DNA of 64,000 nucleotides, taken from positions 1 to 64,000 of the forward strand of contig JBAYJJ010000001.1 of NCBI GenBank assembly GCA_041665165.1, written 5' to 3'. Shown here piece after piece: positions 35,333 through 43,852 of the stretch. The translations under genes were made by a program, and so were the position numbers. The stretch's first letter is position 1. The number at the start of each line of letters is the position of its first letter. The DNA is from MWCR01 sp041665165 (GTDB lineage: Bacteria > Patescibacteriota > Patescibacteriia > 2-12-FULL-60-25). The notes beneath the pieces were generated by a model. The model saw only the letters and a list, made by a program, of their open reading frames with translations. It did no database searches and was not told the DNA's origin.

Positions 35333-37567
35333 TTAAATTTCGCTGACCAAAACCTCCAAAGTTGATTTGGCCATGTCCTCAAAACTATTTTGCTTCATGT
35401 TTTGCCCTGATATAGAGTTCTGGGCTTGCAAAGCCTCAACCCAGGCCCGCTGGTCCAGATAAGGCAAGACCTTTACGCATCCAGGAAACAATTCAGCGGT
35501 TTCAGGATTGCCTCCGCGATCGCTCACCAAGCAAAATAGATTTTTAGAAACCGCCTCGACTACCACATGCGGAAAACCTTCATAGCCAGACGGCAAAACA
35601 AACACATCCGCGGCTGTGTACCATTTTGCCATTTGGTCCCTGGAGACACGGCCTAAAAACTTGACCCGATTGGAAACGTTTTTCGTTTCTGCAGAGTGTT
35701 TCAGATCTTCCAGCAAGGGGCCGTCGCCAGCCACGATAAGTATATAGTCGCTCGGCAAATCAGCGATGCATGAAACCAAAAAATCAACGTTCTTCCAAGG
35801 CACTGCCCTGACAGCAGTCAAGATCGCTTTTTTGCCGACAAGGCCGAACTCTTGCCTTATCTGCTCGCGGTCTGCGGTCAAAGCCAAAGGCGCAATGCTG
35901 TTGTAAATGACTTTGATCTTGTCTGGCTTTACTCCCCACTTTTCCACGATTGTCTTCAAGTATTTGCTCGGCACAATCACAGCATCAGACCTTTTTGCCA
36001 CAAATCTCTCAATCCCTTCCAAAATCCTGATGCTTCCTGAATGTTTGTGCGCGACAAACTCATCCAACAATTCTAATTTACGTCCTGCGTCGCTCGTCCC
36101 ACGTCCTGCGTCAGTTTGATACTTTTCCCAAGCTTGGTCGCCGACGACTTTGATGACAAAACGGACGTTGCGGAGACGCGCGGCAAAATACGCCGGAAGA
36201 CCGTCTGAGGCCGCACCCATGGCATATACTACATCCGCGCCTTTGACCTGTTTATAGACTTCCTTGAAAAACCGCCAAAACCTTAGTGCGGATTTGCGCC
36301 CAATCCTGATGACTGGAAACTCTGTGTTGGTTTTTTCCGGCCTGTCTCCATATGCAACTACAAATGGAGCGTGCCCTATTTTCACAAGCTCTGTTGAAAA
36401 GCCTTTGACATATCCAGCTGGCCCGCCAATATCCGGCGGATAAATGCTGGAGGCAAACACAATCCTTTTTTGCGCAGCAAGCTTATCCCAAAGCGTATGG
36501 TATTTTGAGATACAGGCTGCCCAATCGAAGTTCTCGGCGAATAACTGACCCTCTTTGCCCATTTGTTCTGCGAGTTGTTGGTCGTTGAGCAAAGTGATTA
36601 ATTTCTCGGCCGCGGCCTGGTAATCATCGCGTTCGACGAGATAACCAGTCTTGCCATCAATCAATGCTTCTGGGATTCCGCCGACCCTTGTTGCTACTGT
36701 CGGCAAACCCGCAGCCGCGGCCTCAAGCAAAACAATACCTTGACCTTCGCCGCGCGACAAAAGCGAGAAGACAGAGCCTGTACGCAACACGCGCATTGCA
36801 CCTTCATGATCTTTTTTGCCGGTGAATGTCACTTTCTCAGAACAGCCCTGATCTTTTGCAAGCTGCTCAAGTGATGATTGCTCATCACCGTATCCGACCA
36901 AGTAGAGCTCTGCTTGCGGAACTTGTTTCAAGACCAGTGCAAAAGCTTTTATCAGACAGTCCACGCCTTTTTCTTTGGAGTAGCGCGCAATGCACACGAT
37001 GCGATTTGGAGTTTTTTGTTCAGGAAGATTCTTGACCAAGTTCAAATCAACGCCATTGGGGATGACCTCGACATTACCGCCACCCCTGATCTTAAGTGCG
37101 CGATTTGCCAAAAATTGGCTGATGGCCGTGACTTCATCTGGCACGGTGTGGATTTTTTCCCAAAGCCAACTCATGGGCCATTTTCTCAATTTAGGATCTT
37201 CATCCAAATTGCCGCTTTGCAAAGTCAGGACTGCACGGATTTTCGGTCTCAGCCATTTGATCAAAATCAAACCCATGGCCGCATGGCTTTCCATGACTGC
37301 ATGCACGATTTGCGGCTTGAGCTTCAAAACCGGGATTACGCACAAAAACGGATATAGAAACTTATCGAAAAGATGCCCTACCCCAACCCGGATAATAAGC
37401 ACCCCATTGTCATTTTCGCGCCTGGCCAGGCTCCTGTCCCTAAGGCCGGCTATGACCACAATCTGCCTGTCGCCATGCCTGTCTGCCAGCTCCTGGACGC
37501 ATAATTCAGCCCCGCTGATGAAGGGCTTATAGAACGTGGTTAAGATGACAATCGGACTTTTTTGCAT
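35333..37567 (-). CDS. double GT4 glycosyltransferase with in-frame repeat insertion
   Basis: 744 residues, two GT-B units. The first (1-about 365) contains LLSRGEGQGIVLLEAAAAG; the second (about 370-744) contains VLPSGYEGFPHVVVEAV, both E-x7-E donor motifs. At about residues 484-497 a 7-residue period (DAGRGTS then DAGR, followed by KLEL) is encoded by a 7-nt-unit array at 36071-36112, at a place where relatives would have a loop before a helix. The enzyme remains in frame. It starts a three-gene minus operon and faces the divergent gene at 37684, whose C-terminal half resembles this protein's N-terminal domain. Confidence 0.86.
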   Translation of the reverse strand: MQKSPIVILTTFYKPFISGAELCVQELADRHGDRQIVVIAGLRDRSLARRENDNGVLIIRVGVGHLFDKFLYPFLCVIPVLKLKPQIVHAVMESHAAMGLILIKWLRPKIRAVLTLQSGNLDEDPKLRKWPMSWLWEKIHTVPDEVTAISQFLANRALKIRGGGNVEVIPNGVDLNLVKNLPEQKTPNRIVCIARYSKEKGVDCLIKAFALVLKQVPQAELYLVGYGDEQSSLEQLAKDQGCSEKVTFTGKKDHEGAMRVLRTGSVFSLLSRGEGQGIVLLEAAAAGLPTVATRVGGIPEALIDGKTGYLVERDDYQAAAEKLITLLNDQQLAEQMGKEGQLFAENFDWAACISKYHTLWDKLAAQKRIVFASSIYPPDIGGPAGYVKGFSTELVKIGHAPFVVAYGDRPEKTNTEFPVIRIGRKSALRFWRFFKEVYKQVKGADVVYAMGAASDGLPAYFAARLRNVRFVIKVVGDQAWEKYQTDAGRGTSDAGRKLELLDEFVAHKHSGSIRILEGIERFVAKRSDAVIVPSKYLKTIVEKWGVKPDKIKVIYNSIAPLALTADREQIRQEFGLVGKKAILTAVRAVPWKNVDFLVSCIADLPSDYILIVAGDGPLLEDLKHSAETKNVSNRVKFLGRVSRDQMAKWYTAADVFVLPSGYEGFPHVVVEAVSKNLFCLVSDRGGNPETAELFPGCVKVLPYLDQRAWVEALQAQNSISGQNMKQNSFEDMAKSTLEVLVSEI
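36071..36112. repeat. heptamer array inside a glycosyltransferase gene, GACGTGG type
   Basis: Six 7-nt units on the minus strand (GACGCAG, GACGTGG, GACGAGC and repeats). The reading frame stays open because three units make 21 nt, producing a 7-residue period. It shares the GAC-GTAGGAC word with the array at 40260-40294. Confidence 0.8.
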
Positions 37568-37683
37568 ATTTTAGCCAAAAATCAGGCTTTAGCTTGAACT
37601 TATTCTACAGCCAATTAAGCGAAAAATACACTAGATTGCGCAATTAATCAAGACTGTTGCCAATTATGCCTTTTCAGGACATA

Positions 37684-39162
37684 ATGCCAAAAGATATGAC
37701 CATCCTCATCACTGGCGGAGCCGGCGCTTTAGGGTCTTACCTAGTCCGCAAATACCTGGCCGAAGGGCACAGGGTTATTTGTTTGGACAATCTGATGAAA
37801 ACGCGGAATACGGAAAATATCGATGCATTCATGCACGACAAGAACTTCACGTTCATCAAACACGACATAAACGACAAAATAGACTTCTCGGAAAAAATCG
37901 ATTGGATTTTCAATGCCGCTTGCCCGGTCTCGTGCATTTCTCTGCAGATCGATCCGATCCACACGGTCCAATCCTGCACAACCGGGGTAATCAACATGCT
38001 TGAGCTGGCGCGCAAGCACAACGCAAAGTTTTTGCAATGCTCTTCGGCTGATATTTATGGCGAGATGGGCGACCATCCGTTCAAGGAGACTGACCGCGGC
38101 TCAACCAATACCCTCTCCCCTCGCGCCTGTTATGAAGAGGGAAAAAGAATTGCCGAGACTCTTTGCATGGATTTCCACCGCAAATACGGAGTGGAAATCA
38201 AGATCGCACGCATCTTCAACACTGCTGGTCCGCACACGCAGATGACGGACGGCCGCATACCTTCGATTTTCATCTACAATGCCTTGGCTCAACGCCCGCT
38301 CAGGATCTATGGCGATGGAACACAAACACGCTGCTTTCAGCATGTAGAAGATTTGGTTGAGGGCATGGATAAATTCATGAAGACATCAGCTGACGTGACC
38401 GGCCCGATCAATATCGGCAACACGCAAGAAATCACAGTACTGGAGCTGGCCAAAAAGATAGTCGAAAAGACCAGATCAAAATCAGAGATAATCTTCGATC
38501 GTGCGGACGATGCTCCGAAATTGCGCAAGCCTGACACGTCATTGGCCAAATCTGTTTTGAATTGGGAGCCAAAAAAATCTTTGGATGAATTATTGGATGA
38601 CATGATTGCGCACTACAGGTCAAAAGGCCTGCCCGAAAGCACAGTGCTGGTTTTCGCGGTCACCTATTACCCGAACAACGGCCCAGCAGAAAATGCGCTC
38701 ATGGCTTTGGCGCGTCAAATGCCAGAAACAGAGTTCCATGTCGTGACTACGCGCTTCAGCCGTGACAACCGCGCATTTGATCATTACGACAATGTCACGG
38801 TCTACCGCGTTGGCTTTGGCTCGCCTTTTGACAGGTTTTTGCTGCCGATTTTGGGCGCAATCAAAGCCAGAAGCCTTAACCGCAAATACCATTACCGTTT
38901 CATGTGGTCTATCATGGCCAGCTATGGCGCACTGATAGGGTTATTTTTAAAACTCCTGGGCAACAAAGCTTCGTTCATCCTCATGCACGATGACAGCGAA
39001 AAAATCTCAGGCTGGCGCAAAAAATTGGCAAACTATATTGAGAAGCGCTCAGACTCTGTGGTAGACAAGGCGCTCGAGACCGACATTTTTATCCATAAAA
39101 TCCGCGAAACATATCACGAGCTGACCGCCAAACAGGAAGGCAAATTACTGAGGCCACTGTAA
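37684..39162 (+). CDS. UDP-glucuronate decarboxylase-like domain fused to half a GT-B domain
   Basis: 492 residues. About 1-315 is an extended SDR of the UXS type: TGGAGALGSYLVR for NAD, a serine strand QCSSADIYGE and the active-site Tyr in PRACYEEGKR, a pattern highly typical of UDP-xylose synthases. UXS makes UDP-xylose from UDP-glucuronate. About 320-492 is only the N-terminal acceptor domain of a GT4 enzyme (AVTYYPNNGPAENAL, then VYRVGFGSPFDRFLLP), ending where the donor domain should begin. The tail resembles the first domain of the divergently transcribed double glycosyltransferase. Start ATG 37684 has AGGA a few bases upstream; ATG 37696 is also possible. The GT half is probably inactive alone. 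Confidence 0.8.
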   Translation: MPKDMTILITGGAGALGSYLVRKYLAEGHRVICLDNLMKTRNTENIDAFMHDKNFTFIKHDINDKIDFSEKIDWIFNAACPVSCISLQIDPIHTVQSCTTGVINMLELARKHNAKFLQCSSADIYGEMGDHPFKETDRGSTNTLSPRACYEEGKRIAETLCMDFHRKYGVEIKIARIFNTAGPHTQMTDGRIPSIFIYNALAQRPLRIYGDGTQTRCFQHVEDLVEGMDKFMKTSADVTGPINIGNTQEITVLELAKKIVEKTRSKSEIIFDRADDAPKLRKPDTSLAKSVLNWEPKKSLDELLDDMIAHYRSKGLPESTVLVFAVTYYPNNGPAENALMALARQMPETEFHVVTTRFSRDNRAFDHYDNVTVYRVGFGSPFDRFLLPILGAIKARSLNRKYHYRFMWSIMASYGALIGLFLKLLGNKASFILMHDDSEKISGWRKKLANYIEKRSDSVVDKALETDIFIHKIRETYHELTAKQEGKLLRPL

Positions 39163-39184
39163 TTTAGATTTAATCCTCTTCGCT

Positions 39185-39239
39185 TCTCCTTTTTGTAATT
39201 AATCAGTCAGTCCAGCTTTCAATTAATTAGGAAAGGAGA
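39185..39239. repeat. long interrupted inverted repeat
   Basis: TCTCCTTT plus TAATTAAT on the left pair with ATTAATTA plus AAAGGAGA on the right, with a 2-3 nt internal mismatch and an 18-nt loop. It lies between convergent genes and has no T-run, so it is not a standard terminator for the plus gene. Confidence 0.7.
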
Positions 39240-39257
39240 CTTTAACGCACAGGAAAC

Positions 39258-39282
39258 AAAAAAGCCGCGAGAAGTTGCGGCT
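39258..39282 (-). terminator. intrinsic terminator of the DUF218-like gene
   Basis: Minus-strand AGCCGC / GCGGCT stem with an eight-base loop, followed by six T; the stem overlaps the last bases of the stop codon region. Confidence 0.88.
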
Positions 39283-39982
39283 ACGATTCCAGCAGATGCG
39301 CCATATATTGGCGCATCTTTTCGAGATCAGCGAGGTGACCCTTGTCCGTGTAAGTCAGGCGCCGATCGACTTCGGCCTCAGCGGTCTTGACCAACCCGTC
39401 GATCCCCGAGGCGTATCCGGACTGTTTGTGGAGCTCGGAGGCGGCCTTGATCTGCGATCCGATGCCCGTGTCCACCAGCAACGGATAAATCCGCGGAAGC
39501 GGCAGACGCGCCTCGTCGAAGAGCTCAATGCAAGCCTGGATGAACGTGAGATATGAGCGCGGCGTATGCCACGAACCGCCGGTCTGCAGAACTATGCCAG
39601 TGGGCGGCTCGGCGACCAACCTCTTGGCCGCATTCATGGACTGCATGCGTGCGTGGTTTCCGACTTCGTCGGCTTCGATGCGGAAAAAGGGTGGATGAGC
39701 GACACCGCCAACAGCGGCCCACAACTTGTTAATGAGCTCTTTGTTGTACAATTCGCCCTTTTCCCTCTCCTCGGGATTGGTGCCAGTACAGATGAAGCGC
39801 TTGGCTTGAACACGTTCTGCACACTTAAGCGCCTGGGATACTCGATTGCGCTCAAACACACCAGGCATGACCACCAAAATTTCCGCCCGGCGAATCGTGT
39901 TCGCATGAGTCATAAGGCACATAAGCAAACCGTCGATGATGGCGAGATCTTTCAAGGCCTTGAATTCGGCTTCTGTAGACAT
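39281..39982 (-). CDS. DUF218 (YdcF)-like protein, divergent
   Basis: 233 residues. Not a textbook hit, but the block order fits DUF218: a strand AEILVVMPGV, then FRIEADEVGNHARMQSMNA in place of the S-x-N-T-x-E-A block, then IVLQTGGSWHTPRSYLTFIQ, which matches the corresponding GSSYYQMRAFLTF of the DUF218 protein at 11494. Cytosolic, no signal. The start ATG 39982 has a perfect AGGAGG Shine-Dalgarno; the frame is open 15 codons further but that region holds the leader. Own promoter and terminator make it a free-standing unit between glycosyltransferase genes. Function unknown. Confidence 0.65.
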   Translation of the reverse strand: MSTEAEFKALKDLAIIDGLLMCLMTHANTIRRAEILVVMPGVFERNRVSQALKCAERVQAKRFICTGTNPEEREKGELYNKELINKLWAAVGGVAHPPFFRIEADEVGNHARMQSMNAAKRLVAEPPTGIVLQTGGSWHTPRSYLTFIQACIELFDEARLPLPRIYPLLVDTGIGSQIKAASELHKQSGYASGIDGLVKTAEAEVDRRLTYTDKGHLADLEKMRQYMAHLLES

Positions 39983-40025
39983 CTTGTACCTCCTTCTGGT
40001 TGATGGGTCGAAACAGCGATTCCGC

Positions 40026-40054
40026 ATTTAAGCACTGTTTTTAAGGTTTGTCAA
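40026..40054 (-). promoter_or_regulatory. promoter of the DUF218-like gene
   Basis: Minus-strand TTGACA (40049-40054) and TTAAAT (40026-40031), 17 nt apart; leader about 38 nt with AGGAGG. Confidence 0.7.
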
Positions 40055-40085
40055 TGGAGAAACCACATCAAATATAAGTAAAAAT

Positions 40086-40115
40086 TTGACTAAATACAGC
40101 GTTTTCCTGTCTAAT
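40086..40115 (+). promoter_or_regulatory. promoter giving a leaderless glycosyltransferase message
   Basis: TTGACT and TCTAAT, 18 nt apart. The expected start of transcription is at or within 2 nt of the ATG at 40123, so no Shine-Dalgarno can be used. It lies divergent to the promoter at 40026-40054. Confidence 0.65.
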
Positions 40116-40122
40116 AGGCAGC

Positions 40123-41310
40123 ATGGACCAAAAAGGCCTGACAATGATCCTGGTCACGAGCCAGGATTGGGGCGGCGTACAAGCCTATGTTTTGGATTTG
40201 GCTCTGGCTCTAAAGTCACGGGGTTTGCCGGTGATTGTTTGTGCAGGAAGACCCGAGAAGTTAGAAGTTAGAAGTTTGAAGTTAGACGTAGGACGAGAAC
40301 TGGGCGATAAATGTCTAGAAGCAGGAATTGAGTTTATCGAGTTAAAAAGAATGATCCGTGACATTAACCCGATCTCAAATACGCGCGCTTTATTTGAATT
40401 GATCTCTTTGTTTAAAAAACATCAGCCGCATACAGTCCACTTGAACTCCAGCATGATGGGCGCAGTCGGATCTTTGGCAGCAAGAATCGCTGGTATTCAG
40501 CGCGTTGTATATTGCATTGGCGGCTGGGCATTCAATGAGCAGATCTCCAGCTGGAAAAAAAGTCTTTACATAACAATCGAAAAAATCTCAGCGCGCTGGA
40601 AAGATGTGATCATCTGCGTACACCCTGGCGATGAAAAACTGGCGTTGGACATAAAAATCAAACCGCGCGAAAAAGTCATGACCATCCCAAATGGCATTGA
40701 CGTCAACTTATTCCAATCTCAACTTCGTGATCGCGAAACCGCGCATTCGTTGTTAGCTGAACGATGTACGATGTACGATGTACGATGTACGGTTGTTGGC
40801 ACGGTCGCCAATTCTTATCCACCGAAAAATCTTTTTTGGTATCTTGAAGTGTGCAAAACAATCACAGACAAGCACCCTGATTTCAAATTCGTGATTATCG
40901 GAGATGGCCCGCAGTTTGAAGAGTTGAAAGCCAAGCATGCGTCTCTGAATCTACAAGACAAGGTGATTCTGACAGGCCGCTTTGAATCAAAACTGCTTTA
41001 CACGGCTTTTGATATTTCTGTCTTGCCTTCAACCAAAGAAGGCATGCCACTTGCAGTCTTAGAATCCATGGCTGCCAAAGTCCCCTGCGTCGTGACTGAC
41101 GTCGGCGGGTGCAGATGGATGCTGCAGGACGAACAAGGCAGCGCTGGACTCGTGATCCCGCCAAACGACGACAAAGCCCTTGAGCAAGCTATCGAAAAAC
41201 TTGCGTCAAATTCCCTATTACGCCAAGAATTAAGCCAGCGCGCCTACAACCTAGTCACTGAGAAATTTAACTTGCAGGACACTCTGAACAAAACAATTGA
41301 AACACTGTGA
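40123..41310 (+). CDS. GT4 glycosyltransferase with two in-frame repeat insertions
   Basis: 395 residues, GT-B fold. It starts with the acceptor-domain strand LVTSQDWGGVQAYV and has IPNGIDVNLF at mid-length and the donor motif LPSTKEGMPLAVLESM (about 305-320), all normal. Two segments look foreign: about residues 46-58 (KLEVRSLKLDVGR) and about 212-223 (RCTMYDVRCT), which are translations of heptamer arrays at 40260-40294 and 40761-40791. Both keep frame and fall before or between strands, where a loop can tolerate them. The product would transfer a sugar to the surface glycan; substrate unknown. Confidence 0.86.
   Translation: MDQKGLTMILVTSQDWGGVQAYVLDLALALKSRGLPVIVCAGRPEKLEVRSLKLDVGRELGDKCLEAGIEFIELKRMIRDINPISNTRALFELISLFKKHQPHTVHLNSSMMGAVGSLAARIAGIQRVVYCIGGWAFNEQISSWKKSLYITIEKISARWKDVIICVHPGDEKLALDIKIKPREKVMTIPNGIDVNLFQSQLRDRETAHSLLAERCTMYDVRCTVVGTVANSYPPKNLFWYLEVCKTITDKHPDFKFVIIGDGPQFEELKAKHASLNLQDKVILTGRFESKLLYTAFDISVLPSTKEGMPLAVLESMAAKVPCVVTDVGGCRWMLQDEQGSAGLVIPPNDDKALEQAIEKLASNSLLRQELSQRAYNLVTEKFNLQDTLNKTIETL
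40260..40294. repeat. heptamer array inside a glycosyltransferase gene, GTTAGAA type
   Basis: Five 7-nt units in register (GTTAGAA twice, GTTTGAA, GTTAGAC, GTAGGAC). It encodes about 12 residues of the glycosyltransferase. Confidence 0.85.
40761..40791. repeat. heptamer array inside a glycosyltransferase gene, ACGATGT type
   Basis: Four perfect copies of ACGATGT plus three bases. Read in frame it gives a 7-residue period beginning R-C-T-M-Y-D-V. Confidence 0.92.
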
Positions 41311-41326
41311 TTTGCACTAGTTTCGA

Positions 41327-41356
41327 ATCTTGAGTTACAAGTTACGAGCTACGAGT
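41327..41356. repeat. heptamer array between convergent genes, GTTACGA type
   Basis: Units GTTACAA, GTTACGA, GCTACGA in 7-nt register fill the short gap between the glycosyltransferase stop (41310) and the stop codon of the O-antigen-ligase-like gene (41358-41360). Confidence 0.75.
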
Positions 41357-41357
41357 A

Positions 41358-43754
41358 TTAGCGTCTCGGTCCGCCCTGGGTCGGTTCCTGGACAGTAGTG
41401 ACAGGCGAAGCTTGAGTCTGGACTACGTTTATGCCTGTTGGCAACTGAGAAGTGCCGGGCGTGGTGGTAGTAGCCAACTTGATGGATTCATCTATTGTCT
41501 TAGCGCGTCCGTCAATCAAAGCCTGAAATTTAGGCTGGGATGTCGGGTCCATTTTGATGACTGCGCCCAAAATCATATCCCTTTGTTCCATAAGGCCCTG
41601 GTGTTCCATGCTCTTGGCGATTTCTATATAACTTGCGGCCGGAGCAGCGGCTAAATTAGGAAGCATATCAAAAAGTTTTTTCAATCCTTCTTTGTCGTTT
41701 TCCATATCATAAGCTTGAGCTACTAAAACCGCATCCTGGCCGCCGCGTAAACTAAACGGATGGGCAGCACTCATGGATTTGATTATATATTTTGCGCCCT
41801 CTTTCTGGTTGCCTAGGTCAAACCAGGTGCTCACGCCCACATACCACCAGCCCTCACCGATGCTCTCGTCAAACGAAGCAGCTTCTTTATATTTGTCCAA
41901 ACCCTCTTGCGCTCTGCCCATTTGTATGAGCAGGCGGCCGTAGGCGAAGTACAACTGCTGTCTTTTCGGGCTCGTTTCAATAGCTCGCTTAAAATACGTC
42001 TCAGCTTCCTGATATAGTGCCGTGTTGTTAGTGGCCTGGCCTACGCTTTGTAAAAGGCTGGCATAAATAAACAGCGGATGGGTATTCATTCCATGCGATG
42101 CCAAGTGCCTCTTTGAAACATCCTGGATTAGGGCAAACATCTCTTTCCATTTCGGCCACTGCTGCAATGCTCCTCCATCTATCATGTTGATCATGTTCCT
42201 GGAATGCAGGAACGTCTGTTCATCCAGATACGGGGTTTGAATGACTGCTGCTTCTTTTGCATATGCCAACCACGATTCAGCATCTCCGCTTGCAAACGCA
42301 TTATTGGATTTTATACTCAGATACGAAGCATACGCAGGTAGTACTGAGGTGAAATACGCGATTAGGATAAAAATAACCTGCAAAATACCGAACGTAATCC
42401 AGGGTACTGGTTTTTGGGACGGAACTTTTTGAACGGCATTCGGGTCGGGCTGGCCTGAGAATATCGGAAACCCGATGCAAATCACAAAAGCATATAAGAG
42501 GAAGCTCATGCTGAACGCAGCCGGATGGTCGAACACGAACAGGTTCTGCAGAAAATATCCGGCAGGCAAACCCATGAGAATTGCCGTGGTCGTAATGTCT
42601 ATGAAGCGTTTTTTACGTGCACGAATGATTGACGCGTAAAGCAGGACCCAAACAGCAGCAAAAGTCAGGAAGCCCACGATGCCTGTCATGCTGATAACAT
42701 CAAAAACCGTATTGTGCGCCCGGTCAAACCAGGTTTCATAATATCCGCTTTCCAAAGATTTTGGATTATAGTATTTATTGAACAGGATGTGAAAATCATC
42801 AAGGCCCCAGCCTGTTAAAGGCCGGGCTATAAAGCCCTCCCAGGCAATATTCCAGGCAATAAACCGCCCGGTTGTGCCGGTCTGCAAGCTGAACATGCGG
42901 GAAGCGGTTGGAAATTCTTTTGAAAACGATTGGAAAGCTTGGGTCTTGATGCCAACGGTCACAATTCCGACGTAACACAAGACGCCGGCAAAAATCACGG
43001 AAAATAGTATTATCTTGATTTTTTTACTGCCCACCAGCACACCGACAGTGATTGCGGAAACGGCAATACCGAAAATCAAACCCATGAAAGGGCCTCTGGA
43101 ACCGGCCGCGAACATGGCTCCCATGGAAAAAATAAAGGCCACGACATACCAAGCCCTCCATGCTACGGATTTATTTTTTACCCAGAGCAAGGCCAAGAAA
43201 AATAAGATGAAAATCTGGTATGCCCCCATGTAAATCGGGTTGTCCAGCAAGCCCCCTACTCTGCTGGCGGCCGGAAAAAGCAATAAGGCCGGGTAAGGTT
43301 TTTGGAGCAAAGCGACAATGGCCATGAACACGCCGAGAATCACTTGGTAATTCAGGAGCTTGTTCCACTGGGTCCAAGTTTTGATCACTGAAACCGTCAT
43401 TGTCAGCCAAATGAAGAAATGCAAAAGCGTAAAAAAGCCGTTCATCCTTTCTTGATTTCCCCACCAGGCACGCACAGGATCCACAGCAAAGATAACCGAC
43501 AAAAGCAGGGCTAAAAAATAGGCGCAGATGGCCAGATACAACATAGACTTTTTTGGCCGGAATTCAGGTTCGATCCAGGCTAAAATAATATATGCCGGAA
43601 AAGTCAGGCCGATCAAAACCTGGAAAAAAATCAATTTGGAGAAAACGAACGGGAAGATCACGACCGGCACAAACATCAGAGGCATAAGCAAGCCTCCGTA
43701 AATCCCTACGTAAACCAATGCTTTCAGCATTTTAATGGCAGATTGTCTTTGCAT
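41358..43754 (-). CDS. O-antigen ligase/polymerase (Wzy/WaaL-like) with TPR tail
   Basis: 798 residues. The first about 480 contain 11-13 membrane helices and the family's large periplasmic loop with TGRFIAWNIAWEGFIARPLTGWG and FDRAHNTVFDV, which hold the arginine and histidine typical of Wzy_C ligases. The last 300 form TPR-like helical repeats (TYFKRAIETSPKRQQLYFAYG, then KYKEAASFDE). It would polymerise or ligate lipid-linked glycan repeats outside the membrane, possibly onto a protein. A TPR tail on this family is common in CPR and Gram-positive genomes. It lacks an evident Shine-Dalgarno. A second such enzyme lies at 53351-54811. Confidence 0.84.
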   Translation of the reverse strand: MQRQSAIKMLKALVYVGIYGGLLMPLMFVPVVIFPFVFSKLIFFQVLIGLTFPAYIILAWIEPEFRPKKSMLYLAICAYFLALLLSVIFAVDPVRAWWGNQERMNGFFTLLHFFIWLTMTVSVIKTWTQWNKLLNYQVILGVFMAIVALLQKPYPALLLFPAASRVGGLLDNPIYMGAYQIFILFFLALLWVKNKSVAWRAWYVVAFIFSMGAMFAAGSRGPFMGLIFGIAVSAITVGVLVGSKKIKIILFSVIFAGVLCYVGIVTVGIKTQAFQSFSKEFPTASRMFSLQTGTTGRFIAWNIAWEGFIARPLTGWGLDDFHILFNKYYNPKSLESGYYETWFDRAHNTVFDVISMTGIVGFLTFAAVWVLLYASIIRARKKRFIDITTTAILMGLPAGYFLQNLFVFDHPAAFSMSFLLYAFVICIGFPIFSGQPDPNAVQKVPSQKPVPWITFGILQVIFILIAYFTSVLPAYASYLSIKSNNAFASGDAESWLAYAKEAAVIQTPYLDEQTFLHSRNMINMIDGGALQQWPKWKEMFALIQDVSKRHLASHGMNTHPLFIYASLLQSVGQATNNTALYQEAETYFKRAIETSPKRQQLYFAYGRLLIQMGRAQEGLDKYKEAASFDESIGEGWWYVGVSTWFDLGNQKEGAKYIIKSMSAAHPFSLRGGQDAVLVAQAYDMENDKEGLKKLFDMLPNLAAAPAASYIEIAKSMEHQGLMEQRDMILGAVIKMDPTSQPKFQALIDGRAKTIDESIKLATTTTPGTSQLPTGINVVQTQASPVTTVQEPTQGGPRR

Positions 43755-43783
43755 ATGGGCAATAGAATAACAGCCGGTATATA

Positions 43784-43817
43784 CAAAAACAAGACCCTTT
43801 GCAGGGTCTTGTTTTTT
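43784..43817 (-). terminator. intrinsic terminator of the S-layer-like gene
   Basis: Stem CAAGACCC / GGGTCTTG around a six-base loop; the minus strand reads into T-rich sequence 35 nt past the stop codon. The plus strand also ends in six T, so it may work both ways. Confidence 0.88.
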
Positions 43818-43852
43818 GCTTCTTGCGAAGCAGAGCCTATTTCCTTGCGGAA

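Noticed and set aside
40761..40791. CRISPR-like short repeats
   Set aside because: Units are 7 nt without spacers and no cas genes are present.
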